Shown here one piece after another: positions 44,308-53,991 of a stretch of DNA of 64,000 nt (its first letter is position 1; each line of letters begins with the position of its first letter). The position numbers were made by a program, and so were the translations under genes. The DNA is from Synergistaceae bacterium. GTDB lineage: Bacteria > Synergistota > Synergistia > Synergistales > Aminithiophilaceae. A model generated the notes under the pieces. The model was not told the origin of the DNA. It worked only from the letters and a program-made list of their open reading frames with translations, and did not search any database. Location of the stretch: the NCBI GenBank assembly GCA_016756725.1, contig JAESII010000006.1:160148-224147 (forward strand), written 5' to 3'.

Positions 44308-45164
44308 GGCCGCTCTCCGGCCCAGTCGAGTCGGACCGGACCGAGGCGGTCGCGGACGAAGCCGTCAAGGAGCGCCAGCTCCTCGAGGAGTTCTTTCAGC
44401 CGGTCGAGAGGGACCATGTTGGGGCCGTCACTTTTGGCCCCCTTCGGATCGGGGTGAGTCTCCAGGAAGAGGGCGTCGATGCCGAGAGAAAGGGCCGCTC
44501 TGGCCAAGGGGAGAACGAAACGTCGGTCACCGCCGCTGGCACTGCCCGCACCGCCCGGCATCTGGACACTGTGGGTGGCATCGAACATGACGGGACAGCC
44601 CAGAGCCCTCATGAGGGGAAGGGAGCGGAAATCGACGACAAGTTGGCGGTAGCCGAAGGTCGTTCCCCTCTCGCAGAGGATGACGGCGTCGTTGCCGGCT
44701 TCACGGCATTTCTCGACGACGCTCGCCATATCCTGGGGCGAGAGGAACTGGGCCTTCTTGACATTCATGGGCCGTCCCGTCCTGGCCGCCGCCACGAGGA
44801 GATCGGTCTGGCGGCAGAGGAAGGCCGGGATCTGGAGAACATCAGCCACGGCGGCGACGGGTTCGGCCTGCCAGGCCTCGTGAATGTCGGTCAGAACGGG
44901 ACAGCCCAAGGTCGTCTTGATCCTCTCCAGGATGGCAAGACCTTCGTCGAGGCCGGGGCCACGGAAACTGTGAATGGAGGTTCTGTTGGCCTTATCGAAA
45001 GAGGCCTTGAAAATATAGGGGAGGCCCAGGACGCGGCAGATGTCTTGGGCCCGTCGAGCCGTTTCGAGGGCCATCGTTTCGCTTTCGAGGACGCAGGGAC
45101 CGGCGACGACGACGAGAGGTCCCCCGCCGATGGAGATGGAGCCGACGGAGACGGGATGGATCAT
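44304..45164 (-). CDS. kdsA: Kdo-8-phosphate synthase
   Basis: 286 residues, condensing phosphoenolpyruvate with arabinose 5-phosphate. Recognisable from [11 protein letters not shown] near the N-terminus, [12 protein letters not shown], the LTDIHE segment and [12 protein letters not shown]. Both flanking junctions (kdsB upstream, kdsD downstream) are 4-base overlaps. Confidence 0.96.
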   Translation of the reverse strand: MIHPVSVGSISIGGGPLVVVAGPCVLESETMALETARRAQDICRVLGLPYIFKASFDKANRTSIHSFRGPGLDEGLAILERIKTTLGCPVLTDIHEAWQAEPVAAVADVLQIPAFLCRQTDLLVAAARTGRPMNVKKAQFLSPQDMASVVEKCREAGNDAVILCERGTTFGYRQLVVDFRSLPLMRALGCPVMFDATHSVQMPGGAGSASGGDRRFVLPLARAALSLGIDALFLETHPDPKGAKSDGPNMVPLDRLKELLEELALLDGFVRDRLGPVRLDWAGERP

Positions 45165-45895
45165 CGAAGATCGTCCCCCTTTTCTTTGAGATAGGCCTCC
45201 AGGGCGATGACGTCCTGGGGCGTGTCGATTTCGATGGTGTCCCTCTCGACGGGGACGATGTGAATACTCTCGCCCCTCTCGAGAAGGCGCAGCATCTCGA
45301 GGCTTTCCGTCTTCTCCAGAGGCGTCTGAGGCCAGGAGGAGAAGGCAAGCAGGAGGTCCCGGCGGTAGGCATAGGGACCGATGTGCTTGTACCAGACACC
45401 GCCGGGATTGCGCGGGTAGGGAATGGGCGAACGGCTGAAGTAGAGGGCCTTTCCGGAGGCATCGAAGACGACCTTGACGACGTTGGGGTTGTCGACTTCC
45501 TCCTCCCTCTCGATCCGCTTGGCCGCCAAGGCCAGGGAGACGGCAGGGCGCTCCTTCAGGGCCGCGACAAGGGGATCGATGAGATGGGGCCCCACGAGGG
45601 GGTCATCGACCTGGACGTTGAGGACGATTTCAGCCTTCTCCCGGCGGACGACCCAGGCCACGCGGTCGCCTCCGCTGGCAAGTTCGGACGGGGTCAGGAC
45701 CGCCTCAGCCCCGCAGGAGGCGACGGCCTCGACAATTCGCTCGTCGTCGGCGGCGACGACGACGCGGTCGATGGCACATTTCTGAACCTGTCTCAGGACG
45801 CGGACGACGAGGGGAACGCCGCCGATTTCGATGAGCGGCTTGCCCGGGAGCCGGGTGCTCCCGTATCGGGCAGGAATGACGGCAAGGGTGGTCAC
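45161..45895 (-). CDS. kdsB: CMP-Kdo synthetase
   Basis: 244 residues. The N-terminal [16 protein letters not shown] is the nucleotide-binding signature, and [11 protein letters not shown] is the metal-binding block; the E. coli enzyme has QGDEP there, so the glycine is replaced. It activates Kdo with CTP. If KdnA/KdnB act as proposed, the true substrate may be Kdo8N, as in Shewanella, and the altered block would be worth comparing. Overlaps both neighbours by 4 bases. Confidence 0.94.
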   Translation of the reverse strand: MTTLAVIPARYGSTRLPGKPLIEIGGVPLVVRVLRQVQKCAIDRVVVAADDERIVEAVASCGAEAVLTPSELASGGDRVAWVVRREKAEIVLNVQVDDPLVGPHLIDPLVAALKERPAVSLALAAKRIEREEEVDNPNVVKVVFDASGKALYFSRSPIPYPRNPGGVWYKHIGPYAYRRDLLLAFSSWPQTPLEKTESLEMLRLLERGESIHIVPVERDTIEIDTPQDVIALEAYLKEKGDDLR

Positions 45896-48138
45896 GTTCT
45901 TTCTCCTCCTCCGTATTTTTCCGAAAGACCCTGGTAGAGCTGATGGCGGGCTCCCCAGCCGAGGCTGTCTCTGGCATAGGCGACGACATCATCGAGGGCT
46001 CCCGGCCTGCCAAGCCTCTCTCTGCCCGCCTCGGACATGATCCGGTAGAGGCCGTCGTCGGCAAGAATCTCCTCGACCGCAGAGGCCAAGGCCTCCGGCT
46101 GGGGCAAGACGAGACGCTCGGCCTGACCCAGCAGTTTCTGCTGCACCCGCTTGCCCTTTTCCTCGATGGAGACGACGGGCAGCCCCAAGCCGGCGCAGAC
46201 CTGATTGGCCGTCCCGCCCAAGCCGAGGACGATGCGGCTCTGACAAGCCGCCGCAGCAACGGGGCCTTTATAAAGGTCAACCCTGGCGCCCTCGTCATGG
46301 CTGAGATGGCTTTCGTCTAGACTCCACCGACGGGCATGCTCAAGAAGACGGCTCCTATCCAGAGTCGGGGCCAGGACGAGGAGAAAGTTCCGCCGCCCTC
46401 GGCGGTGGAGGACGACGACCGCCTCCAAGAGAAGGGGCAGATCATCATAGGCCCGTTCCCGGCTTCCGGGGAGGACGAGGATCCGGTCTTCCGACGGCCT
46501 CAGGAACGGCCCCTCTTTATTATCCCCTAAGAGGTCCATTATGGGATTGCCGGAAAAACGGGCCTCCACCTTCCCCCTCCTCAGTTCGGCGGCGGTGGCC
46601 TCGTCTCGGGTCCAGACGGCCCGGCAGCGGCGTCGCAAAAGCCACCGCTCCAGGCCGAGATGACCGGAAAGGAGGGTCGTCTTGGCCGTAGCCACCAAAA
46701 GAGGCTTTCGGCCCTGCCCCCAGAGGGCGTGAAGAAAGAGATAGACGTCACCCAGACACAGAGGCGTCCGGCAGTGGGGGCTCAGACGACGCCAGGCCCG
46801 AATCTGGGCGAGGACCTGAGGCAGGAGCCCGGCGCGAAGGTCCTTGAAGAGAACGGTGAGATCGTACTTGACGACGCCTCCGCTGGGGGTCACCGACGGC
46901 GGCGGGACGACGGGGACGGACTGCGCCTCGTAGGCCGCACCGCGGCCGACGAGGGGGAAAGCGCAGATGCGGGCGGAGGGATAGGCTTGAGCCAGCTTGC
47001 GGGCCAGTTCGACGCCCATGGCGTCCTCACCGTGACCGTTGGTGGCCACGACGAGCCGGGGCCGGAGCGATCGGGCAAGGACAGACCAGAAACGCTCCTC
47101 CTCGTCGACGGAGGAGATGACGCGAGGAATAAAGAGTGGCAATCGAGGCTTCCAGGTGGCCGGCACGTTGTAGACGTCCTTTTCCGTACAGACCAGAAAA
47201 GCCGCACCCCGACGGAGAGCCTCCTCTTCGAGGGCCTCCAACTCGGTCCCGTCAAAACGGTGATGGTCGCGGAAGAAGCCCTCGCCGACGAGGGGCACCT
47301 CCTGGCTCTGGAGGAAGGCCCGAAAACTCGAGGGACTCCCGATGGCGCAGAAGGCGAAGCCCGCTCCTTCCGGTGTCGCCTGCTCCCCGGTCCATCCCCC
47401 GGACCAGAGGCTCCAGTTCTGGAGACGGAGACGGGAGAGGAAAAGGCGGTCCCGATCGACGAGGGACGAGAGAGCCACGACGAGAGCGGCCAGGCGGTCG
47501 GGAGAAACCTGGTCGTACTTGGTAATCACCACCATGTGAGCCCGCCGCAGTCCCTCCTTCTCTTCCCGGAGGATGCCGGCGGGGACGATCCTGCCGTTGC
47601 CGAAGGGACAGCAGGCGTCGACGAGGACGATGTCCACATCCCGGTCCAGGCGGCGGTGCTGGAAGGCATCATCGGCGACGGCGACGGCAGCTCCCTGACG
47701 GACCAGGATAGCGGCACTCCGCCGTCTGTCGGGGAAGACGACGACGGGCACGGAAGGCAGCCGCTTCGAGAGGAGGAGGGGCTCGTCACCAACGGTGGAG
47801 CGGTCGGCGACGCCGTCACGGATCACGACAGGCTCCCGGGCGCTGCCTCCATAGCCTCGGGAGAGGATGCCTGGAGGAAATCCCATATCTCTGAATCGTC
47901 GGGCAAGCATCTCCACAAAGGGAGTCTTGTTCGTACCGCCCACGGTGAGATTGCCGACGCTGATGACGGGCAGGGCCACTTCCTCGACGGGAAGAAGTCC
48001 CCGGTTGAAAAGGCCGTTGCGCAATCGGGAGTAGGCTCGGCCGATAGCCCCAGCAGGGAGAAGGAGGCTCCACGGAGAGAACCGCCGGCTCTCCCCCTTG
48101 GCGTAGCGGAGGTAGCTATCGAAGAGACGGGTCATCAT
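45892..48138 (-). CDS. lpxK: LpxK lipid A 4'-kinase fused to an LpxB-related domain
   Basis: 748 residues, about twice the length of LpxK. Residues 1 to about 358 are tetraacyldisaccharide 4'-kinase: a membrane-proximal N-terminus, P-loop VGNLTVGGTNKTP (61-73), DDAFQHRRLDRD (156-167) and TEKD near 318. Residues from about 360 form a GT-B-fold domain resembling LpxB-related proteins of cyanobacteria (VVATNGHGEDAMGVELA, FSGNPIMD, VLPGSRERA, LGLGGTANQVCAGLGLPVV). One uninterrupted frame, no internal stop. It overlaps msbA by 23 bases and kdsB by 4. Kinase role is firm; the reaction of the second half is unknown. Confidence 0.88.
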   Translation of the reverse strand: MMTRLFDSYLRYAKGESRRFSPWSLLLPAGAIGRAYSRLRNGLFNRGLLPVEEVALPVISVGNLTVGGTNKTPFVEMLARRFRDMGFPPGILSRGYGGSAREPVVIRDGVADRSTVGDEPLLLSKRLPSVPVVVFPDRRRSAAILVRQGAAVAVADDAFQHRRLDRDVDIVLVDACCPFGNGRIVPAGILREEKEGLRRAHMVVITKYDQVSPDRLAALVVALSSLVDRDRLFLSRLRLQNWSLWSGGWTGEQATPEGAGFAFCAIGSPSSFRAFLQSQEVPLVGEGFFRDHHRFDGTELEALEEEALRRGAAFLVCTEKDVYNVPATWKPRLPLFIPRVISSVDEEERFWSVLARSLRPRLVVATNGHGEDAMGVELARKLAQAYPSARICAFPLVGRGAAYEAQSVPVVPPPSVTPSGGVVKYDLTVLFKDLRAGLLPQVLAQIRAWRRLSPHCRTPLCLGDVYLFLHALWGQGRKPLLVATAKTTLLSGHLGLERWLLRRRCRAVWTRDEATAAELRRGKVEARFSGNPIMDLLGDNKEGPFLRPSEDRILVLPGSRERAYDDLPLLLEAVVVLHRRGRRNFLLVLAPTLDRSRLLEHARRWSLDESHLSHDEGARVDLYKGPVAAAACQSRIVLGLGGTANQVCAGLGLPVVSIEEKGKRVQQKLLGQAERLVLPQPEALASAVEEILADDGLYRIMSEAGRERLGRPGALDDVVAYARDSLGWGARHQLYQGLSEKYGGGERT

Positions 48139-49873
48139 CCAGGCCGAACTGGAGGGAGTAGAGACGGTTATACCGTCCGTTCAGGGCCAGCAGCTCGTCG
48201 TGGCTCCCCTCTTCGACGACGGTTCCGCCTTCGATGACGAGGATACGGTCGGCCTGGCGGATTGTCGACAGACGATGGGCGATGATAAGTGATGTCCGCC
48301 CCCGGGAAGCCCGCTGCATGGCCTCCTGGATCTGCTGCTCCACGGCGGCATCCAGCGAGGAAGTAGCCTCGTCCATGATGAGGATCCGGGGGTTCCTGAC
48401 GAGAGCCCGGGCGATGGCGACACGCTGCCTCTGGCCGCCGCTGAGAGTAACGCCCCGCTCGCCCACTTCCGCCTCGATGCCCTCAGGAAGGGAGGCGACG
48501 AAATCGCCGAGGCCCGCCTCGGCGAGGGCGCGGCGGATGTCGTCCTCCGTCGCCTCGGGACAGCCGTAGGCGATGTTAAAGGCGAGACTGCCCTTGAGAA
48601 GGAGCGACTCTTGGGGAACGACGCCGATTCTGCGACGGAGGGTGTGAAGATCAAGACTTTTGACATCGTGGCCGTCGATGGAAATCGTCCCCTTTTGAGG
48701 ATCATAGAGCCTGGGAATCAGATCGGACAAGGTCGACTTGCCGGCCCCCGTCGTCCCCACGAGGGCGACCGTCTCGCCGGGGGTGATGTGCAAGTTCACG
48801 TCGCGGAGAACCCACCGCTGGCCTTCATAGGCGAACCAGACGCCGTCGAAGGTGATCTCGCCGCGGATCTCGTCGAGGACGACGGGATCCGCGGGAGGCA
48901 CCACCTCCGTCGTCTTGCCCATGACGTCGAAGATACGGTCCGCCGCCGCCAGCCCCTGTTGGACCTGGCTGACGACGCGGCTGACGACGCGGATCGGCTG
49001 AACGAGAAGGACGAGGTAACCGAGAAAGGCGATGAGTTCGCCCGGGGAGAGGCGGCCAGCGATGACGTCGCGCCCACCCATCCAGAGAATCAGGGCCAGG
49101 GCCAGGATGAGGATGAATTCGACCGTCCCCGAAAGGGCCGCATGGACCTGGGTTCCTCTCATGAGGGAGCGGAAGTTGGCCCGGTTCTGTTCGCTGAAGC
49201 GTCCCAGCTCCTCCTCTTCGGTGGCGAAGATGCGGACGATGCGGATCGACGAGAGGGCCTCCTCGGCGATAGCTGAAAGGCGAGCCAGCTGTTCCTGGAT
49301 CTCATGGCCCACGCGACGAAGCTTCCGCGCCGCCAGATCGATGACCCACCCGGCGAGAGGCAGGACGGCAAAGGTGACCAGGGTCAGACGCCAATTGAGG
49401 TAGAAGAGGAAGCCCAAAATGGCGACGAAGCTGACGGATTGAATGACGAGATCGACGAGGACCGTCGTCACCAGGGACTGGAGGACATTGACGTCGTTGG
49501 TGACCCTCGAGAGAAGCTCGCCGACCCGGCTGGCGTGGAAATAGCGGAAGGAGAGGCTCTGCATGTGCTCGTAGAGCTTGAGGCGGATGTCCATGACCAC
49601 CCTTTGGCCGATCCAGTTCATCAGGTACTGGTGACCGTAGCCGGCCAGCCCCTTCAGAAGGAAGAGGACGACGATCCCCAGAGAAAGGGCATTGAGAAAG
49701 GCCATGTCCTTTTCGATCAGGACGTCGTCGACGACGTTCTTGAGAAGCCAGGGCGGGGCGACGTTGCAGGCCGAGGCCAGAACCATGCAAAAAAGCGCCA
49801 GGGCAACCCGCCCCAGATAGGGGCGGACCTGGGTGAGAAGGCGGAAGTAGACGGAAGAGCGGAGAAATTTCAT
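48116..49873 (-). CDS. msbA: Lipid A/LPS flippase-type ABC transporter (MsbA-like)
   Basis: 585 residues: six membrane helices in the N-terminal half, then an ATPase domain with Walker A VGTTGAGKSTLSDLI, signature GVTLSGGQRQRVAIARAL and Walker B ILIMDEATSSLD. Homodimeric half-transporter architecture. Position between the LpxB-like and LpxK genes supports export of the lipid A core across the inner membrane. It overlaps the upstream gene by 4 bases. Confidence 0.92.
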   Translation of the reverse strand: MKFLRSSVYFRLLTQVRPYLGRVALALFCMVLASACNVAPPWLLKNVVDDVLIEKDMAFLNALSLGIVVLFLLKGLAGYGHQYLMNWIGQRVVMDIRLKLYEHMQSLSFRYFHASRVGELLSRVTNDVNVLQSLVTTVLVDLVIQSVSFVAILGFLFYLNWRLTLVTFAVLPLAGWVIDLAARKLRRVGHEIQEQLARLSAIAEEALSSIRIVRIFATEEEELGRFSEQNRANFRSLMRGTQVHAALSGTVEFILILALALILWMGGRDVIAGRLSPGELIAFLGYLVLLVQPIRVVSRVVSQVQQGLAAADRIFDVMGKTTEVVPPADPVVLDEIRGEITFDGVWFAYEGQRWVLRDVNLHITPGETVALVGTTGAGKSTLSDLIPRLYDPQKGTISIDGHDVKSLDLHTLRRRIGVVPQESLLLKGSLAFNIAYGCPEATEDDIRRALAEAGLGDFVASLPEGIEAEVGERGVTLSGGQRQRVAIARALVRNPRILIMDEATSSLDAAVEQQIQEAMQRASRGRTSLIIAHRLSTIRQADRILVIEGGTVVEEGSHDELLALNGRYNRLYSLQFGLDDDPSLR

Positions 49874-50964
49874 GATGACGCGATCAACTCCTCAAGGGCG
49901 AGAACCAGGCGGTTTGCCGCCTTTCCATCATCGGCGATGGCCTCAAGCCCCCTGCGGCAGGACTCAAGCCGGCGGCCGTCATCAAGGAAGGCGGCGACGG
50001 AGGCAGCCAGCTCCCGTGGTCCCCAGTCACCGACCTTTTCCTCGAGAAGCTCTCGAGCGGCGATGATGTTGGGCCAGGCCAGAAATCCCTTTCTGGAGGC
50101 CAGATGTCTCAGGTAACGCTCCTTCGCCCATCCGCCCAGAAGGGGTGTTGCGGCGAGCCATCCCTTAAGACCGGCCAGAGGGATTTTCCGGAGAAAGGCG
50201 AAGGGGACGGCCACAAGCCCCGGAACCCGGCGGTGCAGGAGTTCGAGGGTGTTCGTCCCGGGCTGAGTGACGGCGAAATCGGCTCCCCGAAGCACGGCTC
50301 CTGCTCCATGACGGGTCGGTGAGAGCCCCGCCTCCTCCCAGAGGGGATACTCCCCATCGGCGGCGAAGGGAGCCAAGAGAGTCCTCAGACCCAGCCGAGG
50401 ATAGATCCGCCGCAGGGAGTCGGCCATCTCGGTCAGGAAGGGCAGGGCCACGGCCCTGATGGCGGGACGGCTCCCGGGATAAAGGACGACCCGCGGCGAT
50501 TCGCCCTCATTCCAGACGGGACCGGTTCCATCGAGCTCGACGGCGGAGGCGACGAGATCGCCGATGACGGAAGCGGGCCGGCTCAGGGAGTTCCGGAGAG
50601 TCTCGAAGGCCGTAAAAACCGCGTCACATCGGCCCAGTCCCGGTTTGGCGCCGTAGGTGTAGGCCGCCAGGGGACGCCCCCCTGAAGCCCTTGCCCATCG
50701 GCCGAAGAGGAGGTCACCGCCGAGCTGGACGACGCCCTCAGCCTCCGATCGCGCAAGGGCAAGGGCCAGCGACGGCAGCGGAAGAGGCTGGCAGGTCGTC
50801 CCAGGCAGGCTCTCGGCGATCCTGGTCTCCTGGCCCGAGGCGAAGGGACAGGGCAGAAGCTGCATCGCGACGGCGTGGCCCCGTTCGTGAAGAGCCCAGG
50901 CCAGAGGGCGGGTCCACCCCCAGAACTCTCCCGGGCCGTTGGCGAGGAGCAGGAAGCGGCTCAT
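49870..50964 (-). CDS. LpxB-like glycosyltransferase, function unknown
   Basis: 364 residues. The fold pattern follows lipid-A-disaccharide synthase: a glycine-rich N-terminus (LLANGPGEFWGWTRPLAWAL), VVLYPGSRPAIRAVALPFL in the middle and TQPGTNTLELLHRRVPGLVAVPF near the donor site. It differs clearly from the adjacent true LpxB: it lacks the GEASGD start. It may transfer a sugar or be a catalytically altered paralogue. Coupled to both lpxB and msbA by 4-base overlaps, so it is part of the same pathway. No experimentally known counterpart is recognised. Confidence 0.78.
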   Translation of the reverse strand: MSRFLLLANGPGEFWGWTRPLAWALHERGHAVAMQLLPCPFASGQETRIAESLPGTTCQPLPLPSLALALARSEAEGVVQLGGDLLFGRWARASGGRPLAAYTYGAKPGLGRCDAVFTAFETLRNSLSRPASVIGDLVASAVELDGTGPVWNEGESPRVVLYPGSRPAIRAVALPFLTEMADSLRRIYPRLGLRTLLAPFAADGEYPLWEEAGLSPTRHGAGAVLRGADFAVTQPGTNTLELLHRRVPGLVAVPFAFLRKIPLAGLKGWLAATPLLGGWAKERYLRHLASRKGFLAWPNIIAARELLEEKVGDWGPRELAASVAAFLDDGRRLESCRRGLEAIADDGKAANRLVLALEELIASS

Positions 50965-52070
50965 TGCTCCAGGGCCTCCAGGACCGCTCGAGCCCAGAAG
51001 GAGGATGCTCCCCTCTGGCCTAACTCTTTTTCTCGGGCACTGGCCATAAGGACGTGAACACCTCGACGGTAGGCTTCATCCTCGTCATAGCGGGCGAGAG
51101 CCTTCAGGACGGCCTCCGTCGTCCACCGGCTCTGGATGAGCTCGGGAAAGATCTCTTCGCCAGCCAGGATGTTGGGCATGGCGTAATGGGGAAGGCGACA
51201 GAGGCGGCGCCCGACGAAGGAAGTCAACGGAGAGAGGCGGTACCCGACGACGGTGAACCGGTCCTGAAGCAGCGCCTCGACGGTGACGGTGCCGCTGGCG
51301 GCAACGGCGGCATGGCAGGCGGCAAGAAGCTCGGCTGCCGGCCCCTCGTGCCAGCCCTGACCACCGAGATGGGAAAGGAGATCCTCTCGGGAGGCCCCGG
51401 ACAAGCCGGGCGCAACGGAAAAGCGCACCTGCCATCCCCGGCCCGTAAGGGCCGCCGCCGTTTCAGCCATGACGGGCATGAGAGCCCGGATTTCCGAATG
51501 CCTTGACCCGGGGAAAAAGGCGACGGTCCTTTCTGCCGCCCCTTTCGGCTCCGCCGATGGAACAAGACCGGTCTCGAGAAGGGGATGACCGACCCAAGCA
51601 CTCCTGACGGCGAGGCTGAGGAAAAGGCGATGTTCGAAGCCGAAAAGGGGAAGGCAGAGCGCTCTCCCCTCCCGCAGCAGGTCGGCCCTCCCCCGCCTCC
51701 AGGCCCAGACCGTGGGCGGCGCGATCATCACGACGGGCCCCCCGTAACCATCCTTTCTCAGGCGGCGCAAAAGGGGCAAGTGAAAGTCGGGGCTGTCGAT
51801 AAGCACGACGGCCCGTGGTCGACGGCGAAGGACCTCTTCAGCGAGGTCCTTCCGGAGTTTCAGGAGTCGTGGCAGGGCATGGAGTACCTCGGTGAAGCCA
51901 AAGAGGGAAAGTTCGTGAGAGGAACGAAAGGCCTCCGCTCCGGCTGCTTGGGCTTCGGGCCCGACCATGCCCCAAGCCTCGATCGCTCCGGCCTCCCTTC
52001 TGAGTGCCTTAAGAAGGGCCGAGGCGTAACCGTCTCCAGAGGCCTCGCCGCAGCTCAGGAAAAGAGACAA
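50961..52070 (-). CDS. lpxB: Lipid-A-disaccharide synthase
   Basis: 369 residues, GT19. The N-terminal FLSCGEASGDGYAS, VLIDSPDFHLPLLRRL, APPTVWAWRRGRADLL and GHPLLE blocks are those of LpxB. It joins UDP-2,3-diacylglucosamine with lipid X. It overlaps lpxI by 16 bases and the LpxB-like gene by 4. This is the canonical copy among three LpxB-fold modules in the operon. Confidence 0.95.
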   Translation of the reverse strand: MSLFLSCGEASGDGYASALLKALRREAGAIEAWGMVGPEAQAAGAEAFRSSHELSLFGFTEVLHALPRLLKLRKDLAEEVLRRRPRAVVLIDSPDFHLPLLRRLRKDGYGGPVVMIAPPTVWAWRRGRADLLREGRALCLPLFGFEHRLFLSLAVRSAWVGHPLLETGLVPSAEPKGAAERTVAFFPGSRHSEIRALMPVMAETAAALTGRGWQVRFSVAPGLSGASREDLLSHLGGQGWHEGPAAELLAACHAAVAASGTVTVEALLQDRFTVVGYRLSPLTSFVGRRLCRLPHYAMPNILAGEEIFPELIQSRWTTEAVLKALARYDEDEAYRRGVHVLMASAREKELGQRGASSFWARAVLEALEQ

Positions 52071-52870
52071 TGATGGACCCCCGTGACGGCGATGCCCTCC
52101 TTCTGGGCAAAGTCCCGGAAGGCATCACCGTCGAGAAGAATCGTCCTGTGAGCCTCGACGGCGAGACAGCGAAGGCCAGCCCGGGCCATGTTGCGCAAGG
52201 TCCCCAGACCGACGGTGGGCAGATCGAACCGTTCGTCCTGATCGGCACGCATCATCTTCACGACCACGCCCTGGCGGATCAGGCCGCCGGCCCGCAGAAG
52301 TGTCGCGTCCGTTCCTTCCATGGCCTCGACGGCAACGATGGCCCGGCCGCTCACGACGACGGTCTGACCGAAGGAGAGGGGAAGGATGGAGGAAGCCACC
52401 TCACGGCCGTAATCGACGTCAGCCGCCTCCTCGCGGTTCGGTTCCCGGCCGGCGATGAACCCGCTGGGAGCCATGAGGTCAATGATGAGATCACGGTAGG
52501 AGAGGACGGAAAGACCAAAGGACTCGATGGCGGCCACGACGGCTCCGAGGAGGCTGTGATCGTCCCGCAGGGGCACGTGCTGGATAAGGCGTTTCAGTCC
52601 TTCGTCCATAAGGGCCGGCTTGTACATGACCGTCTTCGGGACCACGCCGGCGAGCATGACTTTCGTCAGCCCCCGCTTTTTCAGGTCCGCCAGGGCCTGG
52701 CCCAGCTCAAGCCGGGGCAGAGAGACCCGGTCGAGGGCATAGCGGGAAAGGCCGCTGTCGGCCTCTCCCAGAGTGTAGACGACGGGAGGGAAGCCGCGGT
52801 CCGTCAGACGTCTTGCGATTTCCAAAGGCAGCTTGCCCTCGCCGGCAAAGAGAGCGACGGTCGATTCCAT
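52055..52870 (-). CDS. lpxI: UDP-2,3-diacylglucosamine pyrophosphatase LpxI
   Basis: 271 residues from the ATG at 52870, which has AAGGAGG upstream. DUF1009 family: ALFAGEGKLPLEIARRL at the N-terminus, MLAGVVPKT, LRDDHSLLGAVV and AVEAMEGTDATLLRAG are the conserved blocks. It hydrolyses UDP-diacylglucosamine to lipid X, replacing LpxH. Directly upstream of lpxB, as in many diderms. Confidence 0.94.
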   Translation of the reverse strand: MESTVALFAGEGKLPLEIARRLTDRGFPPVVYTLGEADSGLSRYALDRVSLPRLELGQALADLKKRGLTKVMLAGVVPKTVMYKPALMDEGLKRLIQHVPLRDDHSLLGAVVAAIESFGLSVLSYRDLIIDLMAPSGFIAGREPNREEAADVDYGREVASSILPLSFGQTVVVSGRAIVAVEAMEGTDATLLRAGGLIRQGVVVKMMRADQDERFDLPTVGLGTLRNMARAGLRCLAVEAHRTILLDGDAFRDFAQKEGIAVTGVHHCLFS

Positions 52871-52881
52871 CGGGAACCTCC

Positions 52882-53991
52882 TTAACGGTTGGCCTTTCGG
52901 ACCAGGGCACCACCGGCCACGAGAAAGATCAGATTGGGCATCCAGGCGGCCAGCAGTGGCGGCAGGTATCCGCCCTGTCCGAGAGCACGACAAAGGGACA
53001 TGACGACGTAATAAGCGAAGACGATGACGACACTCAGGCCGAGACCGACGCCGGAGCCGCTCCTTTGAGGCCGGACGCCGAGGGCGGCTCCGACAAGGGC
53101 GAGGACGACGCTGGCCCAGGGGACAGCGAGGCGCAGATGGAACATGACCCAGAGGGACCGGACATCGATGCCCTGATGGTCAAAAAGCTCGATCTGGCCA
53201 AGCAGTTCGGGGATGCTCATCTCCTCGGGCTGACGGGAGACGCTCTCCAGCTGACCAGGCGACAGGCGGAGCGTCAGCCTCTGACGCTCGAAGCGGAACA
53301 GGAGGGAGACGCGGCCGGCCCCGTCGACTTCAAAGACCTTGCCGTCGTCGAGCCACCACTCCCCCTCCTGCCAGGACCCTTCCTCGGCAGATAGAATCCG
53401 CCTGAGCTGGCCCTCTTCAAACTCCTGGACCAGGATACCCTCCATCCGTCCCGATCGGGGCTTGAGGCGGCTGATGTAGGTCACCCGCTTGAGCTGCCCC
53501 TCTTCCTCCTCCCTCATGAAGACATGATCCTGGACGAGGGAGACACGTTGTTTGGCCACCTCGTAGCGGAGGATGTTCTCGGCGGCCCGGCTCGTGAGGG
53601 GGACGACGGTCTCGTTGGCCGCCGTAGCCAGAAGAGCGACGGCGACGGAACCGAAGAGCACGGGTCGCACGATGCGCTGCAGCGAAATGCCCGAGGCCTT
53701 GAGGGCGCCGATCTCGCTCGTCGACGAGAGGCGGGCGAAGGTGAGCAGAGCCGAAAGAAGGGCTGCCATGGGCAGGGTGAGAACGATGACGCCCGGCAGC
53801 TTGTAGACGAAGAGGCGGCTGATGACGGAGAGGGAGACGCCCTGCTCGATGATGAGATCGGCCAGCTTGAAGAGAAGATCGCCGGCGACGAGGAGAACGG
53901 TAAAGGCGAAGACGCCGAAGAAGAAGGGCCCCTTCAGCTCGCTGAGGATGAAACGGTCAAGGATCGGCCAGGAGAGCAGCCTGCGCCTCAC
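52882..53991 (-). CDS. LPS export permease, LptF/LptG family
   Basis: 369 residues from a GTG that forms a GTGA overlap with the kdsC stop; the frame is open for 29 further codons upstream. Three N-terminal and three C-terminal membrane helices flank a periplasmic beta-jellyroll domain (about residues 110-270), the YjgP/YjgQ architecture. It extracts LPS from the inner membrane with LptB. Only one such permease is in the window, so it may act as a homodimer or pair with one elsewhere. LptF versus LptG cannot be decided. Confidence 0.9.
   Translation of the reverse strand: MRRRLLSWPILDRFILSELKGPFFFGVFAFTVLLVAGDLLFKLADLIIEQGVSLSVISRLFVYKLPGVIVLTLPMAALLSALLTFARLSSTSEIGALKASGISLQRIVRPVLFGSVAVALLATAANETVVPLTSRAAENILRYEVAKQRVSLVQDHVFMREEEEGQLKRVTYISRLKPRSGRMEGILVQEFEEGQLRRILSAEEGSWQEGEWWLDDGKVFEVDGAGRVSLLFRFERQRLTLRLSPGQLESVSRQPEEMSIPELLGQIELFDHQGIDVRSLWVMFHLRLAVPWASVVLALVGAALGVRPQRSGSGVGLGLSVVIVFAYYVVMSLCRALGQGGYLPPLLAAWMPNLIFLVAGGALVRKANR

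Noticed and set aside
48116..49873. Drug-exporter reading of the MsbA-like gene
   Set aside because: The fold is shared with multidrug ABC exporters, but start-stop coupling with lipid A genes on both sides makes lipid A export the better call.
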